Shown piece after piece: positions 46,151-55,138 of a stretch of 64,000 nucleotides of DNA (the stretch's first letter is position 1; each line of letters starts with the position of its first letter). The position numbers were made by a program, and so were the translations under genes. The stretch is taken from positions 124,001-188,000 of the forward strand of contig NZ_JACBZL010000001.1 in assembly GCF_013408445.1 (NCBI RefSeq), read 5' to 3'. The notes below the pieces were generated by a model. That model had not been told where the DNA came from and did no database searches. It worked only from the letters and a program-made list of their open reading frames with translations. Source of the stretch: Corynebacterium tuberculostearicum. Its GTDB lineage: Bacteria > Actinomycetota > Actinomycetes > Mycobacteriales > Mycobacteriaceae.

Positions 46151-48022
46151 ATGAAAATTAACGTAGCTAATGTAGGAAGAAATATAAACCAAATTGAGCG
46201 GATGAATCAAAACATTGCCGGGAATAATATGGCTGCCGTAAGTCCGCTTACAGGTAGCTTCTCTCCGGTGACTGGCATCGATCATGTTGGTGCAATTCAT
46301 GAGCGAGTTTTGAGTTCGGATCCAGGATCAGCCCGAAACTCCATTTCGAGCTTTGTAAAACAGCTGGAGTGGCTTTCTGATTCTTTGGGACGGGAAGCCC
46401 GAGGGTTTCAGGCGCAGGAGGACGCGAATAGTCGGGGAATGGAGATCGCGGATGCGGGTGGGGACATCGGTATTGAGTCGATGCCGATTATGAACCAGCC
46501 TGAGCCGGGGTACAGCCCATTTGGGTTTTCCATGCCGGTGGTGAATGTCGGAACGGACATTGTGAAGCTGGCTACGGACCTGATGTCGACGCAGATTTGG
46601 AATGTGTCTGAGGCGAATGCACGGTGGAGCTCGTTGGCGTCGGAAGTCGACGATATCGTTAGCGGGCTGCAGGAAGCAGCCGGGTCTTTGGAAGGCGAGA
46701 ACGACAGTGAGGCAACGTCGAGGGCGGCGGCAAAGATTAGGGAAGTGGCGGCGTCGGGAAGCCACTTTGTAGCAAATGCCAAGGTCATGGGGGAGAAGCT
46801 GACCGGATTCCACGCCAAGCTGATGGGCATGCAGCCTACTGCAATGGCCATGGCGATGGAAGTGATGGCCATCCCGGAACCGGTTGAGCGCGAGATTGCG
46901 GAAAAGGCCGCATTGGCCGCATTGCAGCCTGACCTGCAGCGCTTCGCGGTTGAGGCAATGCCGTACCAGCACGCTTTGATGGAACAATCGCCGGCGTCGG
47001 GAGGCGGCGGTGTCGACGCGGGCCTCGCTGGCGTTGACGGTGATGGGCAGCGCTACACCACCGATGCCGTGGTATGGCCAAAGAAGATTGCGGAAGCGAT
47101 AGCGCGAGGAGATTTGGGGCCGGGGAACTTCGACGTCGTCAATGGCAATGTGGACGGGCTAGAAGCAGTGGGGATGAGCCCACAAGAAATTAATGATTTT
47201 CACCAGCAGATGCATACTAGCGGCAGAAATGCGCTGGAAAAGCTGGGCCTGGGAGACCACGTAGCCATCGGCGGAAATGAAGTATCCACCCAAGGTGCAT
47301 CCATGCCGGGCGTAACTGCGCCGAACGGGGCGATGGGGCAGGTTCCTAGTGGCACGGCGCATCCGGTTGCCGCAGGAGCAAATGCAGGCGCGCTTAATAA
47401 CAGTGGTGCGATGGCGCCGACAGCTACAGGGCAATCCGCTACTTCTGGGATGGCGCCGATGATGGCAGCCGGAAGGCCTGCGGATGCGGGCCGCGGCGTA
47501 CTCGGCGGTCAGTCGCTACGAGGCGGAATTGGATCCGCTGCAGGAAATGTAAGTGGCGGCGCCGATATTGCGCGTGCCGGAAGAGGAGCGCAGTCGGGCC
47601 TGCATCTTGGACGCGGAGCCGGAGCGCCCTACGCTGGTGTCGGTTCAGGCGTGCGCGCTGGCCATGGCAATGCACTCGGCGGTGGTGCGGGCATGCGCGC
47701 TGGTCTTGGCAGCGGTGCCGGAAACGGTGCTGGTGCGGGCATGCGGCCCGGCGTGGGTGGCGGCCTTGTTTCGGCAACAGGTGGCGGCGAAGGCGCCGCG
47801 GCAGCGCGCGGTGGCAATGCCGGCCGCTCAACCGGAGGGGCGCGAGCCTATGGTCCAATGATGGGTATGCGCGGAGGCAAAGACAGTGAGAAAAAGCGCG
47901 TAAAGTCCGTCACCACGCAGGTGGAACGGGATCCAAATAAGCGCGACCTCTTGGGAGAGCCGCCTGCTGTCGTACCCGGTGTCATCGGGGATTGGGTGCG
48001 GGAAGTGGACCCAGAAAAATAG
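46151..48022 (+). CDS. Large Gly/Ala/Met-rich PPE/EspB-like protein
   Basis: The 623-residue protein has three parts. Residues 1-300 are mostly helical with an ESX-like pattern, including WSSLASEVDDIVSGLQEAAGSLEGE read in pieces and a Met-rich helix (MGMQPTAMAMAMEVMA). Residues 380-575 are a low-complexity Gly/Ala/Arg repeat region (GAGMRAGLGSGAGNGAGAGM). The last 45 residues are charged, with RVKSVTTQVERDPNKRDLL and PAVVPGVIGDWV, an ending I associate with actinobacterial proteins near type VII secretion or surface toxins. No signal peptide is seen. The start (ATG, gggggatt upstream) lies 20 bases after the DUF3558 gene. Confidence 0.7.
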   Translation: MKINVANVGRNINQIERMNQNIAGNNMAAVSPLTGSFSPVTGIDHVGAIHERVLSSDPGSARNSISSFVKQLEWLSDSLGREARGFQAQEDANSRGMEIADAGGDIGIESMPIMNQPEPGYSPFGFSMPVVNVGTDIVKLATDLMSTQIWNVSEANARWSSLASEVDDIVSGLQEAAGSLEGENDSEATSRAAAKIREVAASGSHFVANAKVMGEKLTGFHAKLMGMQPTAMAMAMEVMAIPEPVEREIAEKAALAALQPDLQRFAVEAMPYQHALMEQSPASGGGGVDAGLAGVDGDGQRYTTDAVVWPKKIAEAIARGDLGPGNFDVVNGNVDGLEAVGMSPQEINDFHQQMHTSGRNALEKLGLGDHVAIGGNEVSTQGASMPGVTAPNGAMGQVPSGTAHPVAAGANAGALNNSGAMAPTATGQSATSGMAPMMAAGRPADAGRGVLGGQSLRGGIGSAAGNVSGGADIARAGRGAQSGLHLGRGAGAPYAGVGSGVRAGHGNALGGGAGMRAGLGSGAGNGAGAGMRPGVGGGLVSATGGGEGAAAARGGNAGRSTGGARAYGPMMGMRGGKDSEKKRVKSVTTQVERDPNKRDLLGEPPAVVPGVIGDWVREVDPEK

Positions 48023-48029
48023 CATGAAA

Positions 48030-48056
48030 AAGGGCCGAGGAAATCCCTCGGCCCTT
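48030..48056. terminator. Bidirectional terminator
   Basis: A 10-bp stem agggccgagg/cctcggccct (48031-48054) has a short loop. Five A precede it, giving a U-run on the minus strand, and tcaatccttttt follows on the plus strand, so it serves the PPE-like gene and the convergent small lipoprotein gene. Confidence 0.87.
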
Positions 48057-48065
48057 CAATCCTTT

Positions 48066-48344
48066 TTACTGCTGTGGCAGCTCGGTGGCGGTACCGTTCA
48101 AGTGCGGCTGTGCCGGCTCTTCTGGAACACCGGACTCGACTACAGGTGCTTCCTCTTCAACAACGGTTTCGGGTGCGGAAGAGCTGGTCTCAGCATCCTT
48201 CTGCATCGGGGCTTCACCGGTGAAGGTGGAGGCATTTTCTACCTTGGAATCAGAATCCTGCTGGTTCGGTGGGTGGCAAGCAGCGAGGGAGAGGCCAGCG
48301 GTGAAGACCAGGCCAGTGGCGGCGAAACGGGAGAACTTCTTCAT
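48066..48344 (-). CDS. Small putative lipoprotein (92 aa)
   Basis: MKKFSRFAATGLVFTAGLSLAACHP is a lipoprotein signal with lipobox LAAC at residues 20-23. The mature part of about 70 residues is disordered, rich in Glu, Pro, Ser and Val (APETVVEEEAPVVESGVPEEPA), with no further cysteine. I recognise no family. It lies downstream of greA on the same strand with 41 bases between and is followed by the bidirectional terminator. Confidence 0.72.
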   Translation of the reverse strand: MKKFSRFAATGLVFTAGLSLAACHPPNQQDSDSKVENASTFTGEAPMQKDAETSSSAPETVVEEEAPVVESGVPEEPAQPHLNGTATELPQQ

Positions 48345-48385
48345 GGGGATGTGCTCTTTCTCCAGAGTGGTAAGTGGTTAAAAGT

Positions 48386-48907
48386 TTAGGACTCGCGTGG
48401 AGCAGCGGCCTTAGCAGAATCATACGGCGCTGCGGATTCGATGGTGACCGAAATGGTCTTGCCATTCGGAGCGGTGTACTCGCGGGTCTCGCCCTCTTGT
48501 GCGCCAAGGATGGCAGCGCCCAGCGGGGACTGTTCGGAATAGGTTTCCAGGTCCTTGTTATCGGAAGCAGCGGCGCGAGTACCGATGAGGAAGGTCTCCT
48601 TATCGTCCTTGTCACCGTTGTAGTAAACGTGAACTACGGAACCGGTGTGGGCGACGCCCTCCTGAACGGCACCGCGCTCGGTGGTGGCATTCGCAAGAAC
48701 CTCAGAAATCTGCTTAATGCGGGCCTCTTCCTGGTCCTGCATCTCACGTGCGGCGTCGTAACCGGCGTTCTCCTTGAGGTCGCCTTCCTCACGGCGCTCG
48801 TTGATCTCAGCCGCGACTACTGGGCGGTGGTCGATGAGCTCCTGCAGCTCGGCCTCGAGCTTTGCCTTGGTTTCCGGGGTGATGTACTGCTTTTGCTGCT
48901 CAGCCAT
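48386..48907 (-). CDS. greA: Transcription elongation factor GreA
   Basis: GreA stimulates RNA cleavage by backtracked RNA polymerase. The 173-residue protein has the N-terminal coiled-coil finger (ITPETKAKLEAELQEL, REEGDLKENAGYDAAREMQ) with the acidic tip residues in the DLKENAGYDAA motif, and a C-terminal FKBP-like domain (SPLGAAILGAQEGETREYTAPNG). The start MAEQQKQYITPETK is standard for actinobacteria, with ggaaggttgc upstream on the minus strand. Confidence 0.95.
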   Translation of the reverse strand: MAEQQKQYITPETKAKLEAELQELIDHRPVVAAEINERREEGDLKENAGYDAAREMQDQEEARIKQISEVLANATTERGAVQEGVAHTGSVVHVYYNGDKDDKETFLIGTRAAASDNKDLETYSEQSPLGAAILGAQEGETREYTAPNGKTISVTIESAAPYDSAKAAAPRES

Positions 48908-49027
48908 TCTGCAACCTTCCGTAGATAGGAATTGTGGTCAAAGCCCCTGCTAATCCCTGGGGCTATAAGTAAAAGTGGAACCGGGCATATGCCCAGTTCT
49001 AGGCGCTACAAATCCTAGCACACGCGG

Positions 49028-49498
49028 CTAGCGGCTTTCCGCGTAGTCAGGACTATCCATATCCAAGTATTCGGGGATGTTGCCGGAACAACCATAGGCC
49101 CCGCCGGCTACGGCACGAGCGTTGGTCGGGACGTCGACAGCGATGCGCTGGGTTTCGTTTCCGCCCGCGGGAACAGGGAATTCGCGGCGGCCTACTTCGG
49201 ACTTGGAGTAGTCAAAGGCCTGGACAATGCAATAAGCATCTTCATCGGTGTGATTGCGGGTGACATCGACCCAAACGCGGGTGGAATCATCGCTCAAAAC
49301 CTCCTGGGTCACGATGGACACCTGTGCGTTCACGCGTTCCTTTTCTTGGAAGTACCGGAATCCGAAGAAAATAAGCGCGATAAAAATGGCGACAAAGATG
49401 AGCACCAGCGCCTTATTAGTCCAGCTACCAGAGTTCTTTTCAGAGGAGCCGCGGGAGCCGTAGCGGGCGACTGAGCGAGATTTTCCGGCGGAAGTCAT
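49028..49498 (-). CDS. DUF4307 domain-containing membrane protein
   Basis: A 156-residue single-pass protein. After a basic, Ser/Gly-rich cytoplasmic part (RSVARYGSRGSSEKNSGSW) comes one transmembrane helix (ALVLIFVAIFIALIFFGF) and an extracytoplasmic domain with the DUF4307 pattern TRVWVDVTRNHTDEDAYCIVQAFDYSKSEVGRRE and an AYGCSGNIPEYL ending, so two cysteines may pair. MTSAGKSRSVARYG at 49498 is the preferred start. It is divergent from mca, an arrangement also seen in relatives, and its role is unknown. Confidence 0.87.
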   Translation of the reverse strand: MTSAGKSRSVARYGSRGSSEKNSGSWTNKALVLIFVAIFIALIFFGFRYFQEKERVNAQVSIVTQEVLSDDSTRVWVDVTRNHTDEDAYCIVQAFDYSKSEVGRREFPVPAGGNETQRIAVDVPTNARAVAGGAYGCSGNIPEYLDMDSPDYAESR

Positions 49499-49593
49499 GG
49501 CTTCCACTCTAGCCGAGGACCACTGTTTTCCAATTATCTACTAGGATAATCATCTGTTCAAAGAACCTAGATTAATAAGGGGATGGATTTTCA

Positions 49594-50484
49594 GTGAGCG
49601 ATTTTCGCCTACTAGCGATCCACGCGCACCCAGACGATGAATCATCCAAGGGTGCTGCAACCACCGCGCGCTATGCCGCAGAAGGCAATGAGGTTTTGGT
49701 GCTAACTTGTACCGGCGGCGAGCGCGGCGATGTGATTAACCCCGCCATGAATCGCCCGGGAATCAAGGAAAAGATGGGCGAGGTGCGCCGGGAAGAAATG
49801 GCTAATGCTGCGCGGGCGCTGGGCGTGCAACATCGCTGGCTGGGGCACGTCGATTCCGGATTGCCGGACCCGGTTGAAGGCAAGACTATGGAGGAATTGC
49901 TGCCGGAGGGCTGTTTCGCGTTGCTGGGCGATGACACCGTCGCGCAGGAATACGTCCAGGTTATCCGCGAATTTCGTCCACACGTCATTGTCACCTATGA
50001 CGAAAATGGCGGCTACCCGCACCCAGACCATTTGATGGTGCACCGGGCTTCCATGATCGCGTGGGAGAAGGCGGGCGATGCCGAGTATCACCCTGAGCTG
50101 GGTAAGCCGTGGGAGCCGCTGAAGCTGTACTATTCGCACGGCTTTGTTTATCAGCGCATGAAGATGTTCCATGATCTGCTCCTGGAAGAGGGTAATACCA
50201 GTCCTTATGGGCCAATGTTGGCGCGTTGGGACACCGCTTTTGGCGATATCATGGCGCGTGTCACCACCCAGGTGGAATGCGCGGATTACTTCAGCAATCG
50301 CGAGGAGGCCTTGCGGGCGCACGCCACGCAGATCGATCCGGCGGGTGCCTTCTTGGCGACGTCGGTGGAGGTACAGCAGCGCCTTTGGCCCACCGAGGAG
50401 TTCGAGCTGGCGAAGACTCGCGTTTCTACCTCTCTGCCCGAAAATGACCTCTTCGCCGGCATCGAAGAGGAAGAGGAGGCCTAA
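49594..50484 (+). CDS. mca: Mycothiol S-conjugate amidase
   Basis: Mca cleaves mycothiol S-conjugates of electrophiles to GlcN-inositol and a mercapturic acid for export. The zinc site is AIHAHPDDESSKGA at residues 7-20 together with YPHPDHLMVHRAS near 145. VLVLTCTGGERGDVINPAMN and the RALGVQHRWLGHVDSGLPDP segment separate it from the close relative MshB. The GTG at 49594 and a length of 296 fit. The gene is a marker for mycothiol-producing actinobacteria. A small membrane protein gene follows three bases after its stop. Confidence 0.92.
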   Translation: MSDFRLLAIHAHPDDESSKGAATTARYAAEGNEVLVLTCTGGERGDVINPAMNRPGIKEKMGEVRREEMANAARALGVQHRWLGHVDSGLPDPVEGKTMEELLPEGCFALLGDDTVAQEYVQVIREFRPHVIVTYDENGGYPHPDHLMVHRASMIAWEKAGDAEYHPELGKPWEPLKLYYSHGFVYQRMKMFHDLLLEEGNTSPYGPMLARWDTAFGDIMARVTTQVECADYFSNREEALRAHATQIDPAGAFLATSVEVQQRLWPTEEFELAKTRVSTSLPENDLFAGIEEEEEA

Positions 50485-50487
50485 GAC

Positions 50488-50799
50488 ATGAGCATGTATG
50501 GCTCTTTCGTGTTTGCCGCACATGACGTATTTGTACTCGCCCAAGGAACCGAGGGTGCCGAAGGTGGCCCAATGGGCCCTGAATTTGGCAAAGCTTCGCC
50601 CATCGGCCTGCTGATCCTGGCGCTTATGGGAGTTGCGGTGTTGTTTGCGGGCTGGAATTTCCATCGCCGCTACTCACGCTTTCGCCGCCGCATGATGTTT
50701 GCGGAGGATCACGGAATCGATCCATTCGATGAGGAAGCCGTGGATAAGGCGATGAAGGAAGCCGGCATTTACGATAACCGCAAGAAGTCCATTTTCTAG
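50488..50799 (+). CDS. Small membrane protein (103 aa) in the mca operon
   Basis: The protein has a short N-terminal extracytoplasmic part (HDVFVLAQGTEGAEGGPMGPE), one transmembrane helix (IGLLILALMGVAVLFAGW, about residues 46-63) and a charged cytoplasmic tail (YSRFRRRMMFAEDHGIDPFDEEAVDKAMKEAG). I know it as a conserved hypothetical of corynebacteria found behind mca. It starts three bases after the mca stop and ends 12 bases before the isoprenyl synthase, so the three genes form an operon. Confidence 0.78.
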   Translation: MSMYGSFVFAAHDVFVLAQGTEGAEGGPMGPEFGKASPIGLLILALMGVAVLFAGWNFHRRYSRFRRRMMFAEDHGIDPFDEEAVDKAMKEAGIYDNRKKSIF

Positions 50800-50811
50800 G
50801 CGGATAGACTA

Positions 50812-51588
50812 ATGAGCGTGAGTTCTCTCAAGCAGCTGGCCTACCCAGCATATGAAGCCCGTCTGGCGCGCCTGATCAAGGGAAAGCCGCAGCCTAAGCA
50901 CATAGCCATCATGGCCGACGGCAATCGTCGGTGGGCGCGTGAGGCTGGTTTTACCGATATCAGCCATGGTCACCGCCAAGGCGCGAAGAAAATCGGAGAG
51001 ATGATCTCGTGGTGCCGCGATACCGATATCGAAGTGGTCACCATTTATCTGCTGTCCACGGAGAACCTGAAGCGCAGCGAGCAGGAAGTAGAGCTGCTCT
51101 TTGACATCATCTCGGACGTGGTTACGCACCTATCTCATAGCGACGTCGGCTGTCAGGTGCGCTTGGTTGGCCACCTCGATCTGCTCCCGGACGATATTCG
51201 CCAGCGCATGGTGACGGCGGCGGCAGAAACCAAGGACAATACCGGGGTCATCGTCAATGTGGCGGTGGGCTATGGCGGGCGCCAAGAAATCGTGGACGCA
51301 GTGCAGAACTTGGTGCGCGCGGAAGCAGAGAAGGGAACTACCGCAGCGGAGATGGCGGACCGCGTCACCGCAGAGTCCATTGGGGAGCACCTGTACACCA
51401 AGGGACTACCGGACCCGGACTTGGTTATCCGCACCTCTGGTGAACAACGCCTGTCGGGCTTTCTCCTGTGGCAGGCCGCGTACTCCGAGATCTGGTTCAC
51501 GGATACTTACTGGCCAGCATTCCGCAAGGTGGACTTCCTCCGCGCCTTGCGGGATTACTCCCAACGTTCGCGCCGCTTTGGCAAATAG
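50812..51588 (+). CDS. uppS: Short-chain Z-isoprenyl diphosphate synthase
   Basis: A 258-residue cis-prenyltransferase. HIAIMADGNRRWAREAGF has the catalytic aspartate near residue 33; TIYLLSTENLKRSEQEVE, LVIRTSGEQRLSGFLLWQAAYSEIWF and FRKVDFLRALRDYSQRSRRFG complete the family. Actinobacteria carry two such enzymes; this shorter-chain type, next to coaA and glyA, is equivalent to the (2Z,6E)-farnesyl diphosphate synthase of mycobacteria, which feeds decaprenyl phosphate synthesis. That chain-length assignment is by gene position and family. It converges with coaA with a three-base gap. Confidence 0.9.
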   Translation: MSVSSLKQLAYPAYEARLARLIKGKPQPKHIAIMADGNRRWAREAGFTDISHGHRQGAKKIGEMISWCRDTDIEVVTIYLLSTENLKRSEQEVELLFDIISDVVTHLSHSDVGCQVRLVGHLDLLPDDIRQRMVTAAAETKDNTGVIVNVAVGYGGRQEIVDAVQNLVRAEAEKGTTAAEMADRVTAESIGEHLYTKGLPDPDLVIRTSGEQRLSGFLLWQAAYSEIWFTDTYWPAFRKVDFLRALRDYSQRSRRFGK

Positions 51589-51591
51589 GCT

Positions 51592-52518
51592 CTAGAGCTT
51601 GCGCATCCGCACCTGTTCTACCAGGTGATGCGAGCCCTTTTTCAGCACGAGGGAGGCTCGCACACGGGTGGGCAGGATATTTTCCACCAAGTTCGGCAGG
51701 TTAATGGACTGCCAAATTTCGCGGGCCTGGTCGCGGGCCTCCTCATCGTTCATGTCTGCAAAGGCAGAGAAGTGGGCGTTGGGCTCGCGAAAAGCGGTGT
51801 GGCGCAGAGTAAGGAAGCGGTCGATATACCACTGCTCGATATCGTCGGTGCGGGCATCAACGTATACCGAGAAATCAAAGAGGTCCGCCACGGTCAACGT
51901 GGGGCTCGTTTGTAGTACATTGAGCCCTTCCAGAATAAGGATGTCGGGCTGGTGAACTTCTTGATATTCCCCGTCCACAATGTCATATGAGATATGGGAA
52001 TAAAGCGGCGCCTTGACCAGAGGCTTTCCTGATTTTACGTCCGTGACAAAGCGAAGGAGTGCGCGCCGGTCATAGGATTCCGGAAAACCTTTGCGCTGCA
52101 TGAGGCCGCGTTTCTTGAGGGTTTCGGTGGGGAAGAGGAAGCCGTCGGTTGTCACGAGCGCGACCTTGGGGTGAGACTCCCAGCGTTGCAGCAGCACCTG
52201 AAGGAGGCGGGCGGTGGTGGATTTTCCCACTGCCACGGAGCCGGCCACACCGATGACAAAGGGAACGTGCGTCGGAGGGTTGCCTAAGAAGGATTCGGTA
52301 GCCGTGGTGAGCTGCTGGCGTGCCATGACCTGCATATGGATGAGGCGGGAGAGGGGGAGGTAGACGTCAGCTACCTCGTCTAGGTCGATGCGGTCTCCTA
52401 GGCCGCGAAGCTTTTCCACCTCGGTTTCCGTGAGCACCTGAGGCATGGATTTACGCAGTTCACGCCAGGTCTCGCGGTCAAAATCTAGGTAGGGACTCGA
52501 ATCCAATGTGCGCGCCAT
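51592..52518 (-). CDS. coaA: Pantothenate kinase, type I
   Basis: CoaA phosphorylates pantothenate, the first step to coenzyme A. From [21 protein letters not shown] (308 residues) the P-loop is [18 protein letters not shown] near residue 94. [34 protein letters not shown] and [10 protein letters not shown] are the other type I signatures. The start at 52518 is clear because upstream in-frame codons read into the divergent glyA promoter. The 118-base gap to glyA holds gataagat, a likely -10 for glyA. Confidence 0.95.
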   Translation of the reverse strand: MARTLDSSPYLDFDRETWRELRKSMPQVLTETEVEKLRGLGDRIDLDEVADVYLPLSRLIHMQVMARQQLTTATESFLGNPPTHVPFVIGVAGSVAVGKSTTARLLQVLLQRWESHPKVALVTTDGFLFPTETLKKRGLMQRKGFPESYDRRALLRFVTDVKSGKPLVKAPLYSHISYDIVDGEYQEVHQPDILILEGLNVLQTSPTLTVADLFDFSVYVDARTDDIEQWYIDRFLTLRHTAFREPNAHFSAFADMNDEEARDQAREIWQSINLPNLVENILPTRVRASLVLKKGSHHLVEQVRMRKL

Positions 52519-52636
52519 GGCTCCATTGTTGCACTTGCATAATCTGCGGGTAAAAGTATGCCCCCTTAGGGAGCATGGCACGATAAGATATGCAGCATCC
52601 CATACCGCTTGATTTTGAGAAGGGGACCACACCTTT

Positions 52637-53920
52637 ATGGCTTCTTTTACCTCTGACCTCCGCGACCTCGATCCGGACGTATTCGGCGCAATTCAGGGAG
52701 AGATTTCCCGCCAGCGCGAAACCCTGGAAATGATCGCCTCTGAGAACTTTGTGCCTCGCGCCGTGCTCCAGGCACAGGGCTCCGTGCTTACCAACAAGTA
52801 CGCCGAGGGCTACCCGGGGCGCCGCTACTACGGTGGATGCGAGCATGTCGACGTCGTGGAGGACCTAGCCCGCAACCGCGCTAAGGAGCTCTTCGGTGCG
52901 GAATTCGCCAACGTTCAGCCGCACTCCGGTGCACAGGCGAACGCAGCGGTGCTTTCCACCATCGCTGAGCCGGGCGACAAGATTTTGGGCCTGTCCCTGG
53001 CTCACGGCGGCCACCTTACCCACGGCATGAAGTTGAACTTCTCTGGCAAGCTTTATGATGTCGCTGCCTACGAGGTGGATCCGGACACCATGCGTGTGGA
53101 CATGGATAAGCTGCGTGAGCAGGCGCTGAAGGAAAAGCCGAAGGTCATTATCGGCGGCTGGTCTGCCTACCCGCGCACCATGGATTTCGCGGCCTTCCGT
53201 GAAATTGCTGATGAGGTCGGCGCTTACCTGTGGGTAGATATGGCCCACTTTGCTGGTCTCGTGGCGGCCGGCCTGCACCCGAGCCCAGTTCCTCACGCGG
53301 ATATCGTGTCCACCACCGTGCATAAGACCCTGGGTGGCCCGCGCTCCGGCATGATTTTGGCCAAGCAGGATTATGCCAAGAAGATCAATTCCAACGTCTT
53401 CCCGGGCCAGCAGGGCGGACCGCTGATGCACGTGGTCGCTGCCAAGGCTATTGCTATGAAGATTGCCGCTACCGAGGAATTCAAGGAGCGCCAGGAGCGC
53501 ACCTTGGAGGGTGCTCGCATTCTGGCAGAGCGCCTTACCGCAGAAGATGCCAAGGCGGCTGGCGTGGACGTGCTGACCGGCGGCACCGATGTGCACTTGG
53601 TCTTGGCGGACCTGCGCAATTCTGAATTGGATGGACAGCAGGCAGAGGATCTGCTGCACGAGGTAGGCATTACCGTTAACCGAAATGCCGTGCCGAATGA
53701 CCCGCGTCCGCCGATGGTCACCTCCGGCCTGCGCATTGGTACTTCTGCGCTGGCAACCCGCGGCCTCGATGCCGAGGCCTTCACCGAAGTTGCAGATATT
53801 ATCGGCACCGCCCTGGTCCAGGGCAAGAATGCCGATGTGGAGGCCCTGCGCGCTCGCGTGGACAAGATTGCCCAGCACTACCCGCTGTATGAGGGCCTCG
53901 AGGACTGGAAGCTGGTTTAG
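52637..53920 (+). CDS. glyA: Serine hydroxymethyltransferase
   Basis: SHMT converts serine and tetrahydrofolate to glycine and methylene-THF. The 427 residues have [40 protein letters not shown], and the PLP lysine in [17 protein letters not shown] near residue 230. The C-terminal [13 protein letters not shown] is standard. The end overlaps the stop of the convergent DUF5997 gene by four bases (53917-53920). Confidence 0.96.
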   Translation: MASFTSDLRDLDPDVFGAIQGEISRQRETLEMIASENFVPRAVLQAQGSVLTNKYAEGYPGRRYYGGCEHVDVVEDLARNRAKELFGAEFANVQPHSGAQANAAVLSTIAEPGDKILGLSLAHGGHLTHGMKLNFSGKLYDVAAYEVDPDTMRVDMDKLREQALKEKPKVIIGGWSAYPRTMDFAAFREIADEVGAYLWVDMAHFAGLVAAGLHPSPVPHADIVSTTVHKTLGGPRSGMILAKQDYAKKINSNVFPGQQGGPLMHVVAAKAIAMKIAATEEFKERQERTLEGARILAERLTAEDAKAAGVDVLTGGTDVHLVLADLRNSELDGQQAEDLLHEVGITVNRNAVPNDPRPPMVTSGLRIGTSALATRGLDAEAFTEVADIIGTALVQGKNADVEALRARVDKIAQHYPLYEGLEDWKLV

Positions 53921-54282
53921 TCCTTCACCTCATGGCCACGGGCCTGCGCCATGGTAGCGCGGGCCTGCTGAAGCCATTCCGGCTGCTCTTGGAGGAGCTG
54001 ATTGATTTCCGCTGTGGTCAGCGGCTTATCCATATCGTTCTTCTTGAGCGCGGTAACAGAGATTCCCAGCTTATGGGCAACCTCGGGGCGGGGGTGGGGC
54101 CCTTCGCGGCGCAAGGTTTGCAGCCACTCGGGTGGGTTATGCTGCAGTTCGCGCAGCTCTTCGTGGCTAATGGCACTATTTTGAAACTCGTCCGGCGCGG
54201 CGGGCAGGTAGATGCCTAGCTTCTTCGCCGCGGTCTGGGCACGCATGGCGGTGCCGGATGGTTGCTTTTGTTCTTCAGTCAC
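53917..54282 (-). CDS. DUF5997 family protein
   Basis: A 121-residue soluble protein. [57 protein letters not shown] read in parts, and the repeated PEWL motif ([10 protein letters not shown] and QPEWLQQAR) are characteristic of this actinobacterial family. [12 protein letters not shown] looks like a small helix-turn-helix. It is divergent from the LysR-type ligand-binding protein with 35 bases between starts, an association repeated in other actinobacteria, so the two probably work together. No known function. Confidence 0.8.
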   Translation of the reverse strand: MTEEQKQPSGTAMRAQTAAKKLGIYLPAAPDEFQNSAISHEELRELQHNPPEWLQTLRREGPHPRPEVAHKLGISVTALKKNDMDKPLTTAEINQLLQEQPEWLQQARATMAQARGHEVKD

Positions 54283-54317
54283 GCTTTTACCGTAGCACTT
54301 TCAGTAGACTGTCCTCT

Positions 54318-54992
54318 ATGCTGCGCTTAGCTTTTGCCACGGGTACAGAACCTGGAAAGTGGTTCCGCCGATTCGAGGAAAATACTGCTCATGGTGGCTT
54401 GTCCACCATTGATGCGGACGATGCGCTTGCCCCGCTGGTAGCCGGCGAGGTGGACCTAGCTCTCGCGCGCTTGCCGGATGCGCGGGTGGATGACACCTTT
54501 CACGTGGTGCGACTTTATAAAGAGGCCCCTGGCATTGCCGTTCCCAAAGACTCGGTCTATGCGGAGGTGGGCGAGGAGCTTGCGCTTGCCGACGTCGCCG
54601 ATGAACACCTCAACTACCGCCTCGCCGATTCCGGGCTTGTCGATGTCCCCGCCGTCCGCGACGCCTTGCAGGTAGTGGCGGCCAACGTGGGTATCGCGAT
54701 TGCGCCGCGGCCCCTGCTGAAGATCCTGAGCAAAAAGCAGGTGGTGCCGTTGGGCCTTAAGGACGAGTCCGTGCCGGTGACGGAGATTGCATTGGTGTGG
54801 CGCAAGGACGATGACGGGGAAGCAATTCAGGACTTCGTGGGCGTCGCTAAGGGCCGCACGGCCCGTTCCTCCCGCCAAGAGAAGCCGAAACGCAGCGCTA
54901 GGGAAAAGGCGAAGGCGAAGCAAGCGCGGAGAAACGTTAACAATTCGTTACAAAAGAAAAAGAAGGCTCCTAAGCAGCGCAAACGTAGGTAG
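54318..54992 (+). CDS. LysR-type substrate-binding domain protein without HTH, basic tail
   Basis: The 224-residue protein starts directly with a periplasmic-binding-like fold (MLRLAFATGTEPGKWFRRFEE). The pattern VAGEVDLALARLPDARVDD and the PGIAVPKDSVYAEVGEELALADVAD segment match LysR effector domains, but no DNA-binding domain precedes it. Residues 175-224 are strongly basic (KPKRSAREKAKAKQARRNVNN, then KKKKAPKQRKRR), a nucleic-acid-binding-like tail. TAGACT lies seven bases before the ATG, so the mRNA is probably leaderless. The divergent DUF5997 gene may supply the HTH. Confidence 0.8.
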   Translation: MLRLAFATGTEPGKWFRRFEENTAHGGLSTIDADDALAPLVAGEVDLALARLPDARVDDTFHVVRLYKEAPGIAVPKDSVYAEVGEELALADVADEHLNYRLADSGLVDVPAVRDALQVVAANVGIAIAPRPLLKILSKKQVVPLGLKDESVPVTEIALVWRKDDDGEAIQDFVGVAKGRTARSSRQEKPKRSAREKAKAKQARRNVNNSLQKKKKAPKQRKRR

Positions 54993-55138
54993 ACCTTTAC
55001 TGTTTGCTGTCTACTTCCTGTCTGAGCAGGTGGCGCCAGCTGGGAGTCGTCGTTACGGTGGTCGTTGTTCGCCATAAAGGGCGATTTAACAATAATTTTA
55101 GAATTAACTTACTTTCTCGATGAAAGGATGATGCAGTA

